NCBI RefSeq assembly: GCF_014154935.1
Contig: NZ_JACEHH010000017.1
Span: 108,717-172,716 of the forward strand
Source: Stieleria mannarensis
GTDB lineage: Bacteria; Planctomycetota; Planctomycetia; Pirellulales; Pirellulaceae
Length of the DNA stretch: 64,000 nt
Direction of reading: 5' to 3'
The translations under genes were made by a program, and so were the position numbers. Of this stretch, positions 57,301 to 64,000 are shown one piece after another. A model generated the notes under the pieces. It was given only the letters and a program-made list of their open reading frames with translations. It did no database searches and had not been told where the DNA came from. The first letter of the stretch is position 1; every line of letters starts with the position of its first letter.

Positions 57301-60300
57301 GATGCTGGCGAAACACCGCGATGCCGCCCCCGCCATCGGTCACCTGCAGCACGACGAAATTGCCGTCGGGAGAGACTTCGACGCCGTAATTGCCGAACAC
57401 TGTCACCGCCAGCGGGTCGGTGGTGATCGTTTGCTGATGCGTCAGGAATCCCGTGCCGCCGCCGAATTGCCGGGGCGAGGTTTGCTGGTACTGGGAAGAG
57501 GCGAGATCGATCGCCAGCGTCGCCGCTCCGGTTTGCTCGGTCGTGATCGAGTACGTTCCCGACTCATCGACACCGAGCGTTCCCGGATCGTCGTCGGCCG
57601 TCACTGCAACCGGTTCGCCGGCGTCGCGAATGCCGTTGTTGTTTTCGTCCAGATAGACCGTGATGCCTGCGATTCCCGGTTCGGCGGCGTCCCCGTATCC
57701 GTCGTCGTCCAGATCGTGAAAGATGCGTCCGGTCAGTTGGGCCGGTTCGACCTGCTGGGCCGCCCCCGCAAAGTCTCCGTTGCCCAACCCTGTCCCGCCC
57801 AGCGGCAAGGCGACCACGTCCACGATGGTGTCATCGTCGATCAGATTCAGCGCCAGTGTCCCCGTGCCGGCGGTGTTGGTGACGACAACGGTGTAACGAT
57901 CGTCCGCACCGGTCACCGACTCGATCGCGACATCTGACAATCCATTGGCAACCACCTGGAAATCACTCGCGTCGACTTGCGTGACGGGCTCGCTGAACGT
58001 TACCTCAAACTCCAGTCGGCGGATCGATGTCGCAGCGTTGAAGACGTTTTCGATCGAGGTGACGACCGGGGCGAGCAAATCAACATCGATCACGGCTGAA
58101 GAAAACGTGCCGTCCCCGTTGGCGGGGCCGCCCAGGTCAAGGCCATAGGCGTCGTCAATCGATCCGTCATCGACGACCGTCACGACCAGCGTGCCCTGTT
58201 CGGCACCGAGGGAGATCGTCGCGGTGTAATTGCTGCCCGATCCGGCGACATCGGTCACGGTTGCCGAGGTCAGCGAACCGCCCAGTTGCAAGTCGTCGGC
58301 GTCAAACCCGACCACCGGTTCACTGAAGCTGATCTCGACGTCGATCGTGTCGGATGTGACCGGACTGGAACCGTCGTAATCGATCGCGATCCCTTGTGGG
58401 GCGACGTTGAACGCCGCGAATGCGGGCAGATGGGTCGTCGTCCCGGTCGACACGGCCGTCTCGGTCGTCGTCGCAACCCAGGGGCCGGCGTTGCGATGAA
58501 AAACAACGACGGCGTCGTCGTAGGCACCGACCACATGCAGGAACCGACCATCGTTAGAAAACTCGGCGTCCCAGGCGCCGTTCAGGCCGTCCACGCCGCC
58601 AAAGCCGTCGCGAAACTGCTGCGACAATGTCAATTGCCCTGTCGACGGATCGCGATCGTAGATTTGAATCGCATCGTACAATTCATACATCACCACGACT
58701 TGATGACCGTCTGGACTGGCCAACACGGAAATCGGACGAGCGGACGACGTGCCATTGGGATCGGCAGTCGTGTGAAGGAACGACAACAAACCGGTTGTGG
58801 TGTCGCGATCAAACACGGCGATCTTGTCGCTGAAATGCCCCGCCGCGTAGACGTTCTTGCCGTCGGGGCTGACCGACATGCCGGAAACGCCGGAGAGTCC
58901 GTCGACGCCGACGTCCGATTGGCGGATGGTCTGTTTCAACGTCAGCAATCCGCTCGATGCGTCGCGATCGTAAACGGTGATTGCTGAACTGTTCGCTGCG
59001 GAAACATAAACGTGTCGCTGGTCGGGACTGAACTCGGCGGCAAACGCGCCGCTGGTATTGCCGACGTATTTCTGGGTGTAAGAAACCAGCCCCGTGGATG
59101 GATCGCGCGTGAATAACGTGACCGAGCCATCGGTGAACGCTGCCACGTACAGGTGGTTTCCGTCGTCGCTCACTTGGACCCCCACGGCCTCGTTCAACCC
59201 GTCAACGCCGCCGATCCCGTCGGTCAGTTTCCCCAGGAAGGTCAACTGCCCGGTCAACGGATCGCGGTCGAACATCACCAAGGCATCGTCCAGCGCCGAA
59301 GCGACATACAGGTTTTCGCCGTCTTGGGTGATCGCGATCGACTGCGCGCCCCACAGCCCCGAGACGCCACCGACGTTGTCGACGACCTGTTGGACGACGG
59401 TCAGTTGTCCCGTCGCGGCGTTTCGAGAGAACACCGTGACCGAGTCATCGTTGTAGGACGCGACGTACAAATAGTTGCCGTCCGGGCTGGTCGTCACCCC
59501 GGCGGCTTCATCCAAGTAGTTCGCCCCGGACGATCCATCTTTGATCGATCGGACAAAGAACGTGTTTCCGATCGGTGCTGCACGCGTCGCCGGATTGGAC
59601 AGTTCTAAGCCGGCCGGCGGGATCACAACGATCACGGCGTCCCCGGGGGCGACACCCTGGATACGATAGGTCCCCGCTTCGTCGACACCGGTCGTCGCCG
59701 GATCATCGGCGATCGACACTGCAAACGGCTCGCCGGGATCAAGCACACCGTCAGCATTGGTGTCAACAAAAATGGTCGCTCCTGCAAGCCCGACTTCGCC
59801 CAGGTCCGCATAACCGTCTTCGTCAACGTCAAGTACCAACCGGCCCTCGATCGATCCCGACTTTTGAATCGCAATCGGGTCAGAGAGAACGCCGCCGTTG
59901 TCCGCACCGACGCCGCCGAGCGGGTACTGCGCGGCGTTGACGATGCTGTCATCATCGACCAGTCGCAATTGCAGCGTTCCGTCACCACTGCCTGTGTCCA
60001 CCAGCACGTTGTACTGTGTCGGTCCTCCGGTCACCTCGATGATCGCCGCGCCGCTGATTCCCGTCGACTCGATCACAAAATCGTCGGGCCCCACTCCGCT
60101 GACCGCTTCGTCAAACGTCGCCGTGAACGTCAGCGTCGGTTCCGACGTCGCTCCGGCGGCGGCCGCAATCAATTCCGTGACCGAAGGAAATAAACTGCGG
60201 ATTCCGAAGTCCACTCCGCTGGTTTCGCGATGGGGCGTCGTGATCACGTGCGGTTGTTCGGTCACGGCGCCACTGAGCCGCGTAAACCGTGTCAAGCTGT

Positions 60301-63300
60301 GATCCTGTGACGAAGCGGCAAACAATTCCCGTCCGTCCGGCGACAACTTGATGAACTCCACACCGTTCAATGAATCGTGTGGTGAAACGTCGTTGAGCGT
60401 TTGCAACAGCGTCAGAGCGCCGGATTGGGTGTCACGCGAGAAGACGACGACCGAGTCCGCCGTCGCGTCGGCCGCGTACACAAAACGTCCGTCCGCGCTG
60501 ATATCCAGATCACGCGGGTTGTTCAATCCGACGCTGGTGCCGGGCAGTTGAATCCATTGGCCGGCGTCCAAGTGGAACACTCGAATCTTGTCGGATGTGG
60601 AGGACTGGCTGGTGGAGTAGGCGAAATTTCCGTCCGGTGAAAAGGCGATGTCGAATGCGGAGGGGACCGACGCGAAAACCTTGGACTCGACCAGGCGGCC
60701 GCTTCCCGGCGTGACCGAATAGATGGTCATCGCCGCTTTGAAGAATGAATGGACAAAGACATGCGCCCCGTCTGGCGAGACCTGAACTCTGTCGGGATAG
60801 TCCAAGGCTTGGACGCCGTCGACTCCCTGACGCAGTTCTTGGATCGGCTCTAACGCCCCCGTCGTCGCGTCGATTCGATACACCGAAAGCGTGTCGCTAT
60901 AAACACCGGCGGTGTAGAGATACTGACCGTCGGGGCTGATCGATGCAGAAAAAATACGGTGAAAGGTGCTGTCGTCACTGGTCGCACCGTCGACCGTGCT
61001 GGTGACACTCAGCTCACCACTGAGACTGTCACGTTGGACCACATAGATCGTATTGCCCGCCAACAGGTACCCAAACCGTTCATCGGGACGGAAGATCAAT
61101 AAGGTGGGACTTGCCAGCCCCGAAAACCCTGGCGTGACGTCCGACCACGAAGTTTCATAAATGAACGGATCACTGACCGATTCGCGCGTGAGCAGGCTGA
61201 CCTTGTTGCCAAACGGCGAGATCGCATAAAGCTGCTTTCCGTCATTGGTCACCGTGATGCCGTCAACGCTATACAGGGAATCCGACGTGCTGACGCCCCC
61301 GAAAACAGAATCCGCAAACGTCAGCGTCCCATCGTCAACGGTGTATGAAACAGGTGTGGTTTGACGATGTTGCGACGAATCGATACGCAATGAATACGTC
61401 GTCCCCGCGGTAAGGCTGGTCAATTCGTAGATCCCGGATTCATCAATGCCACTTGTCCCAGGATCATCGCTCTGGGTGACCGCCGAAGGTTCGCCTGCGT
61501 CCAGCATTCCATTCAGATTGGTGTCGGCGTAGACCGTGATGCCGGCTTGGCCGAACTCGTCGGAATCGAATAAGCCATCGCCGTTGTCGTCCCCCCGAAC
61601 ACGTCCGACGATCCGGGCGTCGTCGATCACGACTGCGGATGATTGGAACGATCCGTCACCGGATGCACCGCCGGCGGTGCCGACATCACCGAGCGGATTG
61701 GCGGCCACGTCAATGATGGTGTCGTCATCGACCAACCGGAGCGCAATGCTTCCCGCCGAACCGCTAACGCTGACATCGACCCGATAGACACTCGTATCAC
61801 CCGTTGCGACCACGGCATCCACGGTTGCCACCGCCCCGCCACCGTCGATGGATTGAAAGTCGCCGACATCGACCCCGCTGACGGATTCATCGAACGTCAC
61901 GTAGAACGACAGCTCGCGAGCCATCGGCGTCACGTCGGACGCCGAGGCAATGGCGACGACCTGCGGCGGCAGCGAGTCGACCTGAAGCGGTGCCGTTCGA
62001 GCCGCCACCGCCCCCGTGCCGCTGCCGCCCAGTGGGACTGAGTCCACATCAACGATGGTGTCGTCGTCGACCAATTGCAGTTGCACGTTGCCGGCGTAGC
62101 TCGGCGTGGACACCGTGACCGTGTAGTCGGTCGGCCCGCCGCTGAGCGACGTGATCGCCGCTTGGGACAAGCCGCTGTCAAAAAGCTGAAAATCACTGAC
62201 ATCGACGCCCGTCACGGCCTCGTCAAACACCACCGTGAACGCGACAGAATCCGCAGATTCAGGGCTGACCGACGTCGTTGAAAATTCCGTCACCCGCGGC
62301 GAAGCGTCGCTGACGGCAAAGTTGATGTCCGTGACCGTTTGCCCGCTGACCGTGGCGGCCACGTTCGCCACCGCGACTTGCCCCGCTGCGCCGGTCCAGA
62401 ACGTTTGAATCCGGTTGCTTCGCTGGGACGCCAGATAAAGGTGCTGGCCATCGGGGCTGATCGCGATGCCCTCGGCGTCGGAGATTCCCGGTACATCGCC
62501 GGGGTCGAGGGTCGCGTTGAATGTCACCGCACCGCTGACCGGGTCACGATCGAACGCCAACAACGAATCGGTGTAGCTGGACGTCGCGTAAATCCCCGCT
62601 TGGTCGGGACGCATCACCAATTTGTCCAAACGTTTCGTGCCCAGATCGATTGATCCTTGGACCTGCACATCACCGCTGGTTTCATCCCGCGTTAACGTCC
62701 ACAGACGGCCGTTGAAGTCGGCGACGTAAAGGAATCGCCCATCGTCGGAAAAAATGACGTCGCGGTTGGAGCCCACCGACAAACTGTTCCCGCCGGCCGT
62801 GACGATTCCTGTCACCGGATCACGGTCCAGCAACGTCAATGGATTGCCGCTGGCTTGCGTCGCAACTGCGACCAAGGTTCCATCGGGGGAAACCCGTGGC
62901 TGAGCCGGAAAGTTCAACCCGGTGACTCCGTCGACGCCCTCTTTGAAGGTCTGGGACAACGTCAACGTACCGGAGGCAGAATCAATGTCGTAGATCAACA
63001 ATGATTTCGTTGTGGTCGAAGTCGCCAGCAGCTGCGACCCGTCCGGCGCGAGCGCCAACGCGTTGACGCGGTCCAGGTTGCCGTCCTCGCTGATCGTGAT
63101 CGACTGGACGACCGACAACGTTCCGGAGGAATCAATTTGCAAAACATTGATCGCATCGGAGTACTCCGCCGGAACGTACAGAAAGGTCCCGTCCGGCGAG
63201 GCCACGCTGCGACGAATTCCATACAACGAATCGCCATGCAGTTCCGACTGAAATGTCAACTGGCCGTCTTGGACTCGCCGGCTAAACGTCGTGATCCGTC

Positions 63301-63841
63301 GCCCTTGGTCCCAACCGACAAACACAAATTGCCCGTCGATGGAGACCTGAATGTCCGACGGGCTGGAACCGCTGGTTTGGACCGGCCGAATCGCGTCTTC
63401 AAACAGTCGTAAGGTCAATCCGGTGGCCGGCGAAAGCGGCGCGGTCTGCCGCGTGTTGGCCGACAGCTCGATCGTCACCGGATGCGTTTGCTCGCTGAGA
63501 TTGTCGATCACGTAGCGGCCAAGCTCGTCCACATCCGGGGTTCCCGGGTCATCGACCGTCGTTTGCGTGAACGGTTCGCCGCCGTCTCTGGCGCCGTTGC
63601 TGTTCAGGTCGGCATAGACCGTGATGCCGGCGATTCCCGTTTCGGCGTTGTTCTGGATCCCATCTTGATTCGTATCGCCGAACACCAAACCTTCGATCGA
63701 TGCCGTCAATAAATGACGTGCTTCCAAGGCCTCGTACAGCATTCGGCGTCGAGATTGAGAAGGTTGTCGCGAGGCGGCACGGCGAGACAATGAACGTCGG
63801 AGCTTGCGTGGAGAGTGCATCATCATGAGCGCACCAGCCAT
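45350..63841 (-). CDS. Giant secreted protein: 14 SdrD-B-like modules, beta-propellers, Ig-like units, dockerin
   Basis: About 6160 residues from ATG 63841; the frame is open to GTG 63910 and ATGs at 63826-63820 are also possible, and none has a Shine-Dalgarno. The leader is basic and ends in YEALEARHLLTA, the planctomycete export motif. Fourteen Ca-binding SdrD-B-like modules (D-x-N-x-D-G ... DAGEP) can be counted. The first five sit about 2 kb apart, each followed by a lactonase-type propeller (SPDGxxLYVAS units) and one to three Ig-like units (VTFDEAVTGVDVSDF type). Five more follow in close series (51.7-53.2 kb), then four spaced 1 kb with short propellers. The end has a PD40/TolB-like propeller (46.3-47.6 kb), a cadherin-like domain (about 46.0-46.2 kb) and a dockerin with two DSDGDxDVDGQDY loops. 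An adhesive or structural surface role is inferred. Confidence 0.92.
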   Translation of the reverse strand: MAGALMMMHSPRKLRRSLSRRAASRQPSQSRRRMLYEALEARHLLTASIEGLVFGDTNQDGIQNNAETGIAGITVYADLNSNGARDGGEPFTQTTVDDPGTPDVDELGRYVIDNLSEQTHPVTIELSANTRQTAPLSPATGLTLRLFEDAIRPVQTSGSSPSDIQVSIDGQFVFVGWDQGRRITTFSRRVQDGQLTFQSELHGDSLYGIRRSVASPDGTFLYVPAEYSDAINVLQIDSSGTLSVVQSITISEDGNLDRVNALALAPDGSQLLATSTTTKSLLIYDIDSASGTLTLSQTFKEGVDGVTGLNFPAQPRVSPDGTLVAVATQASGNPLTLLDRDPVTGIVTAGGNSLSVGSNRDVIFSDDGRFLYVADFNGRLWTLTRDETSGDVQVQGSIDLGTKRLDKLVMRPDQAGIYATSSYTDSLLAFDRDPVSGAVTFNATLDPGDVPGISDAEGIAISPDGQHLYLASQRSNRIQTFWTGAAGQVAVANVAATVSGQTVTDINFAVSDASPRVTEFSTTSVSPESADSVAFTVVFDEAVTGVDVSDFQLFDSGLSQAAITSLSGGPTDYTVTVSTPSYAGNVQLQLVDDDTIVDVDSVPLGGSGTGAVAARTAPLQVDSLPPQVVAIASASDVTPMARELSFYVTFDESVSGVDVGDFQSIDGGGAVATVDAVVATGDTSVYRVDVSVSGSAGSIALRLVDDDTIIDVAANPLGDVGTAGGASGDGSFQSSAVVIDDARIVGRVRGDDNGDGLFDSDEFGQAGITVYADTNLNGMLDAGEPSAVTQSDDPGTSGIDESGIYELTSLTAGTTYSLRIDSSQHRQTTPVSYTVDDGTLTFADSVFGGVSTSDSLYSVDGITVTNDGKQLYAISPFGNKVSLLTRESVSDPFIYETSWSDVTPGFSGLASPTLLIFRPDERFGYLLAGNTIYVVQRDSLSGELSVTSTVDGATSDDSTFHRIFSASISPDGQYLYTAGVYSDTLSVYRIDATTGALEPIQELRQGVDGVQALDYPDRVQVSPDGAHVFVHSFFKAAMTIYSVTPGSGRLVESKVFASVPSAFDIAFSPDGNFAYSTSQSSTSDKIRVFHLDAGQWIQLPGTSVGLNNPRDLDISADGRFVYAADATADSVVVFSRDTQSGALTLLQTLNDVSPHDSLNGVEFIKLSPDGRELFAASSQDHSLTRFTRLSGAVTEQPHVITTPHRETSGVDFGIRSLFPSVTELIAAAAGATSEPTLTFTATFDEAVSGVGPDDFVIESTGISGAAIIEVTGGPTQYNVLVDTGSGDGTLQLRLVDDDSIVNAAQYPLGGVGADNGGVLSDPIAIQKSGSIEGRLVLDVDEDGYADLGEVGLAGATIFVDTNADGVLDPGEPFAVSIADDPATTGVDEAGTYRIQGVAPGDAVIVVIPPAGLELSNPATRAAPIGNTFFVRSIKDGSSGANYLDEAAGVTTSPDGNYLYVASYNDDSVTVFSRNAATGQLTVVQQVVDNVGGVSGLWGAQSIAITQDGENLYVASALDDALVMFDRDPLTGQLTFLGKLTDGIGGVDGLNEAVGVQVSDDGNHLYVAAFTDGSVTLFTRDPSTGLVSYTQKYVGNTSGAFAAEFSPDQRHVYVSAANSSAITVYDRDASSGLLTLKQTIRQSDVGVDGLSGVSGMSVSPDGKNVYAAGHFSDKIAVFDRDTTTGLLSFLHTTADPNGTSSARPISVLASPDGHQVVVMYELYDAIQIYDRDPSTGQLTLSQQFRDGFGGVDGLNGAWDAEFSNDGRFLHVVGAYDDAVVVFHRNAGPWVATTTETAVSTGTTTHLPAFAAFNVAPQGIAIDYDGSSPVTSDTIDVEISFSEPVVGFDADDLQLGGSLTSATVTDVAGSGSNYTATISLGAEQGTLVVTVVDDGSIDDAYGLDLGGPANGDGTFSSAVIDVDLLAPVVTSIENVFNAATSIRRLEFEVTFSEPVTQVDASDFQVVANGLSDVAIESVTGADDRYTVVVTNTAGTGTLALNLIDDDTIVDVVALPLGGTGLGNGDFAGAAQQVEPAQLTGRIFHDLDDDGYGDAAEPGIAGITVYLDENNNGIRDAGEPVAVTADDDPGTLGVDESGTYSITTEQTGAATLAIDLASSQYQQTSPRQFGGGTGFLTHQQTITTDPLAVTVFGNYGVEVSPDGNFVVLQVTDGGGGIAVFRQHPGGTLESLHWYPAGSLTDFGDPQSPTFSPTGEFLFLYSKQSKQVQTYGFDLSDGSLTQLQSLDLSAAIPGNFVSLDLQISPDGKNLYATSYSESTLRVFGVDSATGAVTLLQTFHDWAETPRLQNASGLTISPDGRHVYVGSFAEYYINAFDRDPADGTLTKIQELPDVRRPSRLLSSPDGEFIVVSAWDTFTGQDLITLRRDPETGLLSVHSRRVMPATPSGASLSPDGTSLHYADDDYADLNTLTRDPATGAFTALDVLTDDVDVPGMRGVDDTAVSPDGKYLYAVNGFERNLHRFTRDQGTRSIIPHLTSLGFGAQGTTFNFGIFNPPPTLVSATSNRDDPTTEFSATITIEFNEPVTGFDSDDLAFTAATLAEFPTAMIGPVSGGPSTYTVSLNGLAGSGLVELILNDDDTVVDSLGAPFGGTGTEALGLISFAVDNVAPSVQGWLPSAGTTTTEATLAFTVTFDEPVQGVGVDDFQLAAVGVTGASIIDVTGADDTYTINVNTGNGDGTLTVQLVDDDSITDLLAQPLGGLGAGNGDSASNPVTITKTGTIEGTLWHDFHENGVRDQAEGGVVGVTVYLDLNGNGQFDAATEPSVVTDADDPGTLQYDEAGRYQFFNVDPGEYSVRVDSAVWSASVETDWESVTSSTYTDQGNFGADNKSLRLSPDGRHLYVFDHLTDAIVVLAMPQSATESLTEVQVLADQFVDASNAAGDIAFTPDGAFMYVSEDQTERVAVYARNTSDGTLVRKQLIYVPDIGPYALEVSPDGKHLYVGGGYVAPYAIDPVEGTLTTLANTGTPARVQDLAFNSDGTKLYAVDYGNVLMRVYTRDPATGGITQIQATGSQTTPNLYSNWSVEIADNDRDVYVAAPLNDLVWHFHAAADGTLSYFSKLDLDHDGVRDLPMDLQLSPDEDILFAALGLDNAIQVLYRTPDGSLVEGPIYGTKDPSITNIYQNTSSLMAVSDTGDAVVRVNNRSQSIELYRADRTDAATVTVVSAAVAAADLGVTTPAPEVVSVTTSATSPWTGDSLQYEVSFNEGVTGVDTSDFQIVSSSISGATIGAVTGSGTTYTVTVDLSAAYGQGDLSIELIDDDSIRNDLDVPLLGYGVGSATVSPTITIELPAPTLNSLVFTNGTASEMQFTATFSQSVSGVDISDFDLEFVSGNLAGLSLAAVADGPTVYSVTVDLSSATGQGEFYLFLKDDDSIINGRSIPYEGVGVSSTTPRSDTIQLDFSNPSVTTITADPSPLLDNSDIRFEVTFSESVFNVDAADFSLLQSGVSGASILSVTGLPDGRTFQVLVDSGSLDGTMQLLLVDNDTISDGLGNPLGGQGLGNGDQASEIVTVERFPRRVLSGHIFFDTDGDGVRDPGERGVDAAGIYLDLDNDGQRDGNEPVGTASSDDPQTPGVDEGGFYRFGSLELGQYILRVRPDVRWIDDINNFTPVTLELSTTEAVADLGVTENLAAINGVVFDDLNQDGVLDAGEPGLAGWTLYIDDNDNDQLDAGERTTVTSDDDPQTPENETGQYSFSPLEFQSHRVQLVSRPEFFSTSPTSADRTIAGGTSVEIANFGTTANLTQISGAVFDDTDGDGIRSAGETGLADWTVFLDENQNGQWDTGEPTMQTLADDPATASIDEAGMFEFTTLRLGTHVVYASEPTNYLSTSPNPVSVSFSASTDTADVSFALVANDTALSGVVFDDVDRDGVRDAGEAGVSGARVYLDLNDSGSRDADEPSRFTAADGQYEFLHVVPGDHVVRADLPPLHEATSPAHDVTVALNQVITDLNFGARYLGYQITGTQFDDLNDNGVRDAGEPPLSGVTVFADLNNNGFPDSGEPQTTSGSGGDYVLTGTQPGTFTVRALSPEHYRPSNSYPSRDRLFGISNLHSQLPSPTGLVLSEFDPANGDVLGEFVVNQPVTTETELTFDGQNLVLVNSDSHTLTQLAFDGAEVRGFSLPRALTGAPYTIFSVSSPVLIGGFLFVVAGQTTDDMELWRTDLHPDGLGANYASAGDWELVGPITLATPGSAVSLRPASTTSTDGRSIVVGTTSSDPGSGAWLQIDPFTQTADWVSDFNTEDDERGMARIGDEVFVAYPDFFAPDQGEIQVYDGSGTFRRVLFGFPSQQGLAGGVYRDNGVVVTLAERESVADVNHAHHAELASISGNISKDLDVNGTIDAGEPAHQGVTVYVDLNQNRQFDVSEPSAITDAGGDYTISGLIPDQYTVRQVSPADHDGFAVADPISRLFTQATDAGVSTIYEIDVESGSVLNQFPSPGAVEAHAGMTIYDGDLYLAKSNQLFRIDPDSGEVLETIPTTPGLKDAIEIRDGVAYMTQLGGVGIEQFDLVRRHLIAQLDIHAINNLHGLGYVISTQGAAVDRESFVVNMRSGTYNVDFRTGLIIPHAPTHGFPWNAYLAAAAGESFDYATYGTSLRTIATTSTAAYNIPGAVTYRNIYSAIPGTVSDYGADVDLPAEHTVWATQGESVTGVDFGNQPAAGTISGVQFEDDNGNGIRDAGETPLDGVTVFIDQNANGFADPGEPQTVSAADGTYLFAGVPLGRHLIRAESPELYRPTNTSGVSDRLFGVTVVSNAESPTGNYLQIREINPITGDRIRTTDTTIPMTVAQTAAFDGKRLIVVDNNLDRLFEVGLDGTLLDQTPLPGLNGSTVFSQGPVVIDGTIYLMTVGGSMPMQLIRYDAEANTFYGAMPISRYIDPANELNGLPQFSLSLSESPDGRSILAFSYVDSRVFVIDPQTARMTTVINLPRTDDGDWSAGTVGGELFVRSSSIQGAVDVYDSQYNLVRTLANPGASGMGGGEYVDTGIVAAVTSTGATSGIDLGHQSDATVISGTVRDDWNQNRAVDGGEPTSVGVRVYLDSNRNGRFDSGEHETLTDASGAYAFTGLPPGDYTVRVDQPISLKVLTDTDGVELFTLEVAQGVSTIRKYDPITGQLLRQFPAPGASTTFAGLALDDSGLFYSADSTLWKLDPDDGTILDSLSLPSGEYGGLAVIDEIVYAVEARNETLYKIDVSTLQVIESIETNSVNQGPRAFLLQDNLGESADGTNLLTRLDNGDGTLLIHPETAVFIDYLPTNQGTVGLSGVGGEIFRASNDQIRVESYWEGLIRDLETVQSPYGIGAALVPSSEYTVRAAPGVDHPGLDFFQQVEVTSIQGVLWDDLNADGVMDPAENRLAGRTVFLDDNHNGVLDSDEPFVVTMADDPATTGIDETGRYRFGDLVPGAYDVTQVLPEGWRPTFPFADAFDVGHLVANGYVAGVNSGTNPYYDSSISDDGAFIAFSTDNALLPEDTHPGSDIYVIDSSTGQLEMITVSSEEVVGNARSLHPLISADGRFVVFWSYATNFVANDNNNTQDIFVRDRLLGTTTLVSAADPNLATGSSTGNSYSYSPGFSDDGRYVTFWSDATDLVPGDTNGVFDLFLRDLQLGTTERINLAPDGSQAIGGNTHNSHPSADGRFIAYWSWADNLVADDTNGVSDAFVLDRQTGITERVSVTAAGVQSDANVHNVSISDDGRYVVFHSGATTLSNGPGVVGTQVYLKDRLTGELRMIGRDQDGIAPNQSSVMPLISGDGRWVVFSSWASNLDEDDPDGGSDAFLYDVNRDTVTLLSRSLAGGSGNGRSDWVRISNDGSTITFNSVADNLTSAPPSGGNLYSVNINDVTNATLVQTVSVASGQAVAGIDFGSIYDPIAPSDIVLSGTSIVENLDTSASDTPIATLSTVDSDTPTGHSYELVSGIDDADNTRFTVVGNQLLLKQGETVDYEAQDTYRVRLKVTDTTGMTFEKAVVLDVVDALELSPIDLDEGSAQRSSLTSLSIAFDGQVDVDPGAFSIRHRDSDGMVDFVVSLDHSGGQTTATFTFTGAYTETGGSLVDGNYQLTIDGDKIRSAGGGANFDADGNGTPGGLYHFGEEAADRFFRLFGDSDGDRDVDGQDYGRFGMSFLKREGQPGFDDAFDSDGDGDVDGQDYARFGQRFLRSLPFE

Positions 63842-63957
63842 CGAGTCGCCGGGAGGAAAAGCGAATGCGACGGACTGGTGTTCCGGTGGAGAAGGAAGGG
63901 AACGAGGCACCGGTGGTGCTGGGGGCCGCTAGCTTAGCGGTTGCCGGTGCGCGCCGC

Positions 63958-63981
63958 AAAAAACTGGCGGGGACCCGCCAA
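63958..63981 (-). terminator. Intrinsic terminator of an upstream minus-strand gene
   Basis: On the minus strand TGGCGG-GTCC-CCGCCA is followed by G and TTTTTT. It ends a transcript coming from beyond the window's right edge, so the giant gene has its own promoter somewhere in 63842-63957. A CCGCTA/TAGCGG palindrome at 63927-63941 lies in that space. Confidence 0.75.
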
Positions 63982-64000
63982 GACAGTGCCCCCACGCCAT

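Overview
The window reads as a chromosomal stretch from a planctomycete, most likely a Rhodopirellula-like member of the Pirellulaceae. The evidence is a type I sulfatase, a Cys-rich YTV-repeat protein, an 18.5-kb gene for a secreted protein with a LEARHLL leader and a C-terminal dockerin, an ECF sigma factor of the planctomycete Sig-70_X6 type, a membrane Ser/Thr kinase with a TPR ectodomain, scattered biosynthetic genes, and intergenic spaces full of short palindromic repeats. I see no rRNA, tRNA, CRISPR array, transposase or prophage, and no base-composition break suggesting a large island.

Layout. 1-5.0 kb: sulfatase (cut by the window edge), deoC, a TrkH/KtrB K+ channel and a SRAP protein. 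5.2-16.6 kb: a run entirely on the minus strand holding a VWA protein, an exported protein, a Ser/Thr kinase, two related Gly-rich secreted proteins around a PDZ protein, then a repeat precursor peptide, an ATP-grasp ligase and an ECF sigma factor. 16.8-25 kb: metK, a metallophosphoesterase, the rplA-rplJ-rplL operon with a good promoter and terminator, a CinA/PncC amidase, a membrane protein and a PAS-GAF-receiver protein. 26-38.7 kb: the YTV protein, a four-gene translationally coupled ABC-transporter operon, a SWIM-SNF2 helicase and the 2-oxoglutarate dehydrogenase E2 gene. 38.9-45.2 kb: proC diverging from argB-argF (glutamate/ornithine family), a small exported protein, an S23 four-helix-bundle gene inside an inverted repeat, rph and sua5. 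45.3-63.8 kb: the giant surface protein.

Most interesting system: the gene pair at 5804-7453. The 252-residue precursor carries ten TT....GEE-type modules, matching the TTxxxxEE motif of plesiocin-type graspetides (omega-ester peptides). The next gene, 12 nt downstream, is the RimK-fold ATP-grasp enzyme such peptides need. The precursor leader also looks like a twin-arginine (Tat) signal, so the peptide may be cross-linked in the cytosol and exported folded. An ECF sigma factor follows 50 nt later.

A second theme is small palindromic DNA. One family (core TAGCGGAA) supplies or abuts the TAG stop codon of three unrelated genes. Four other families of inverted repeats lie between genes.
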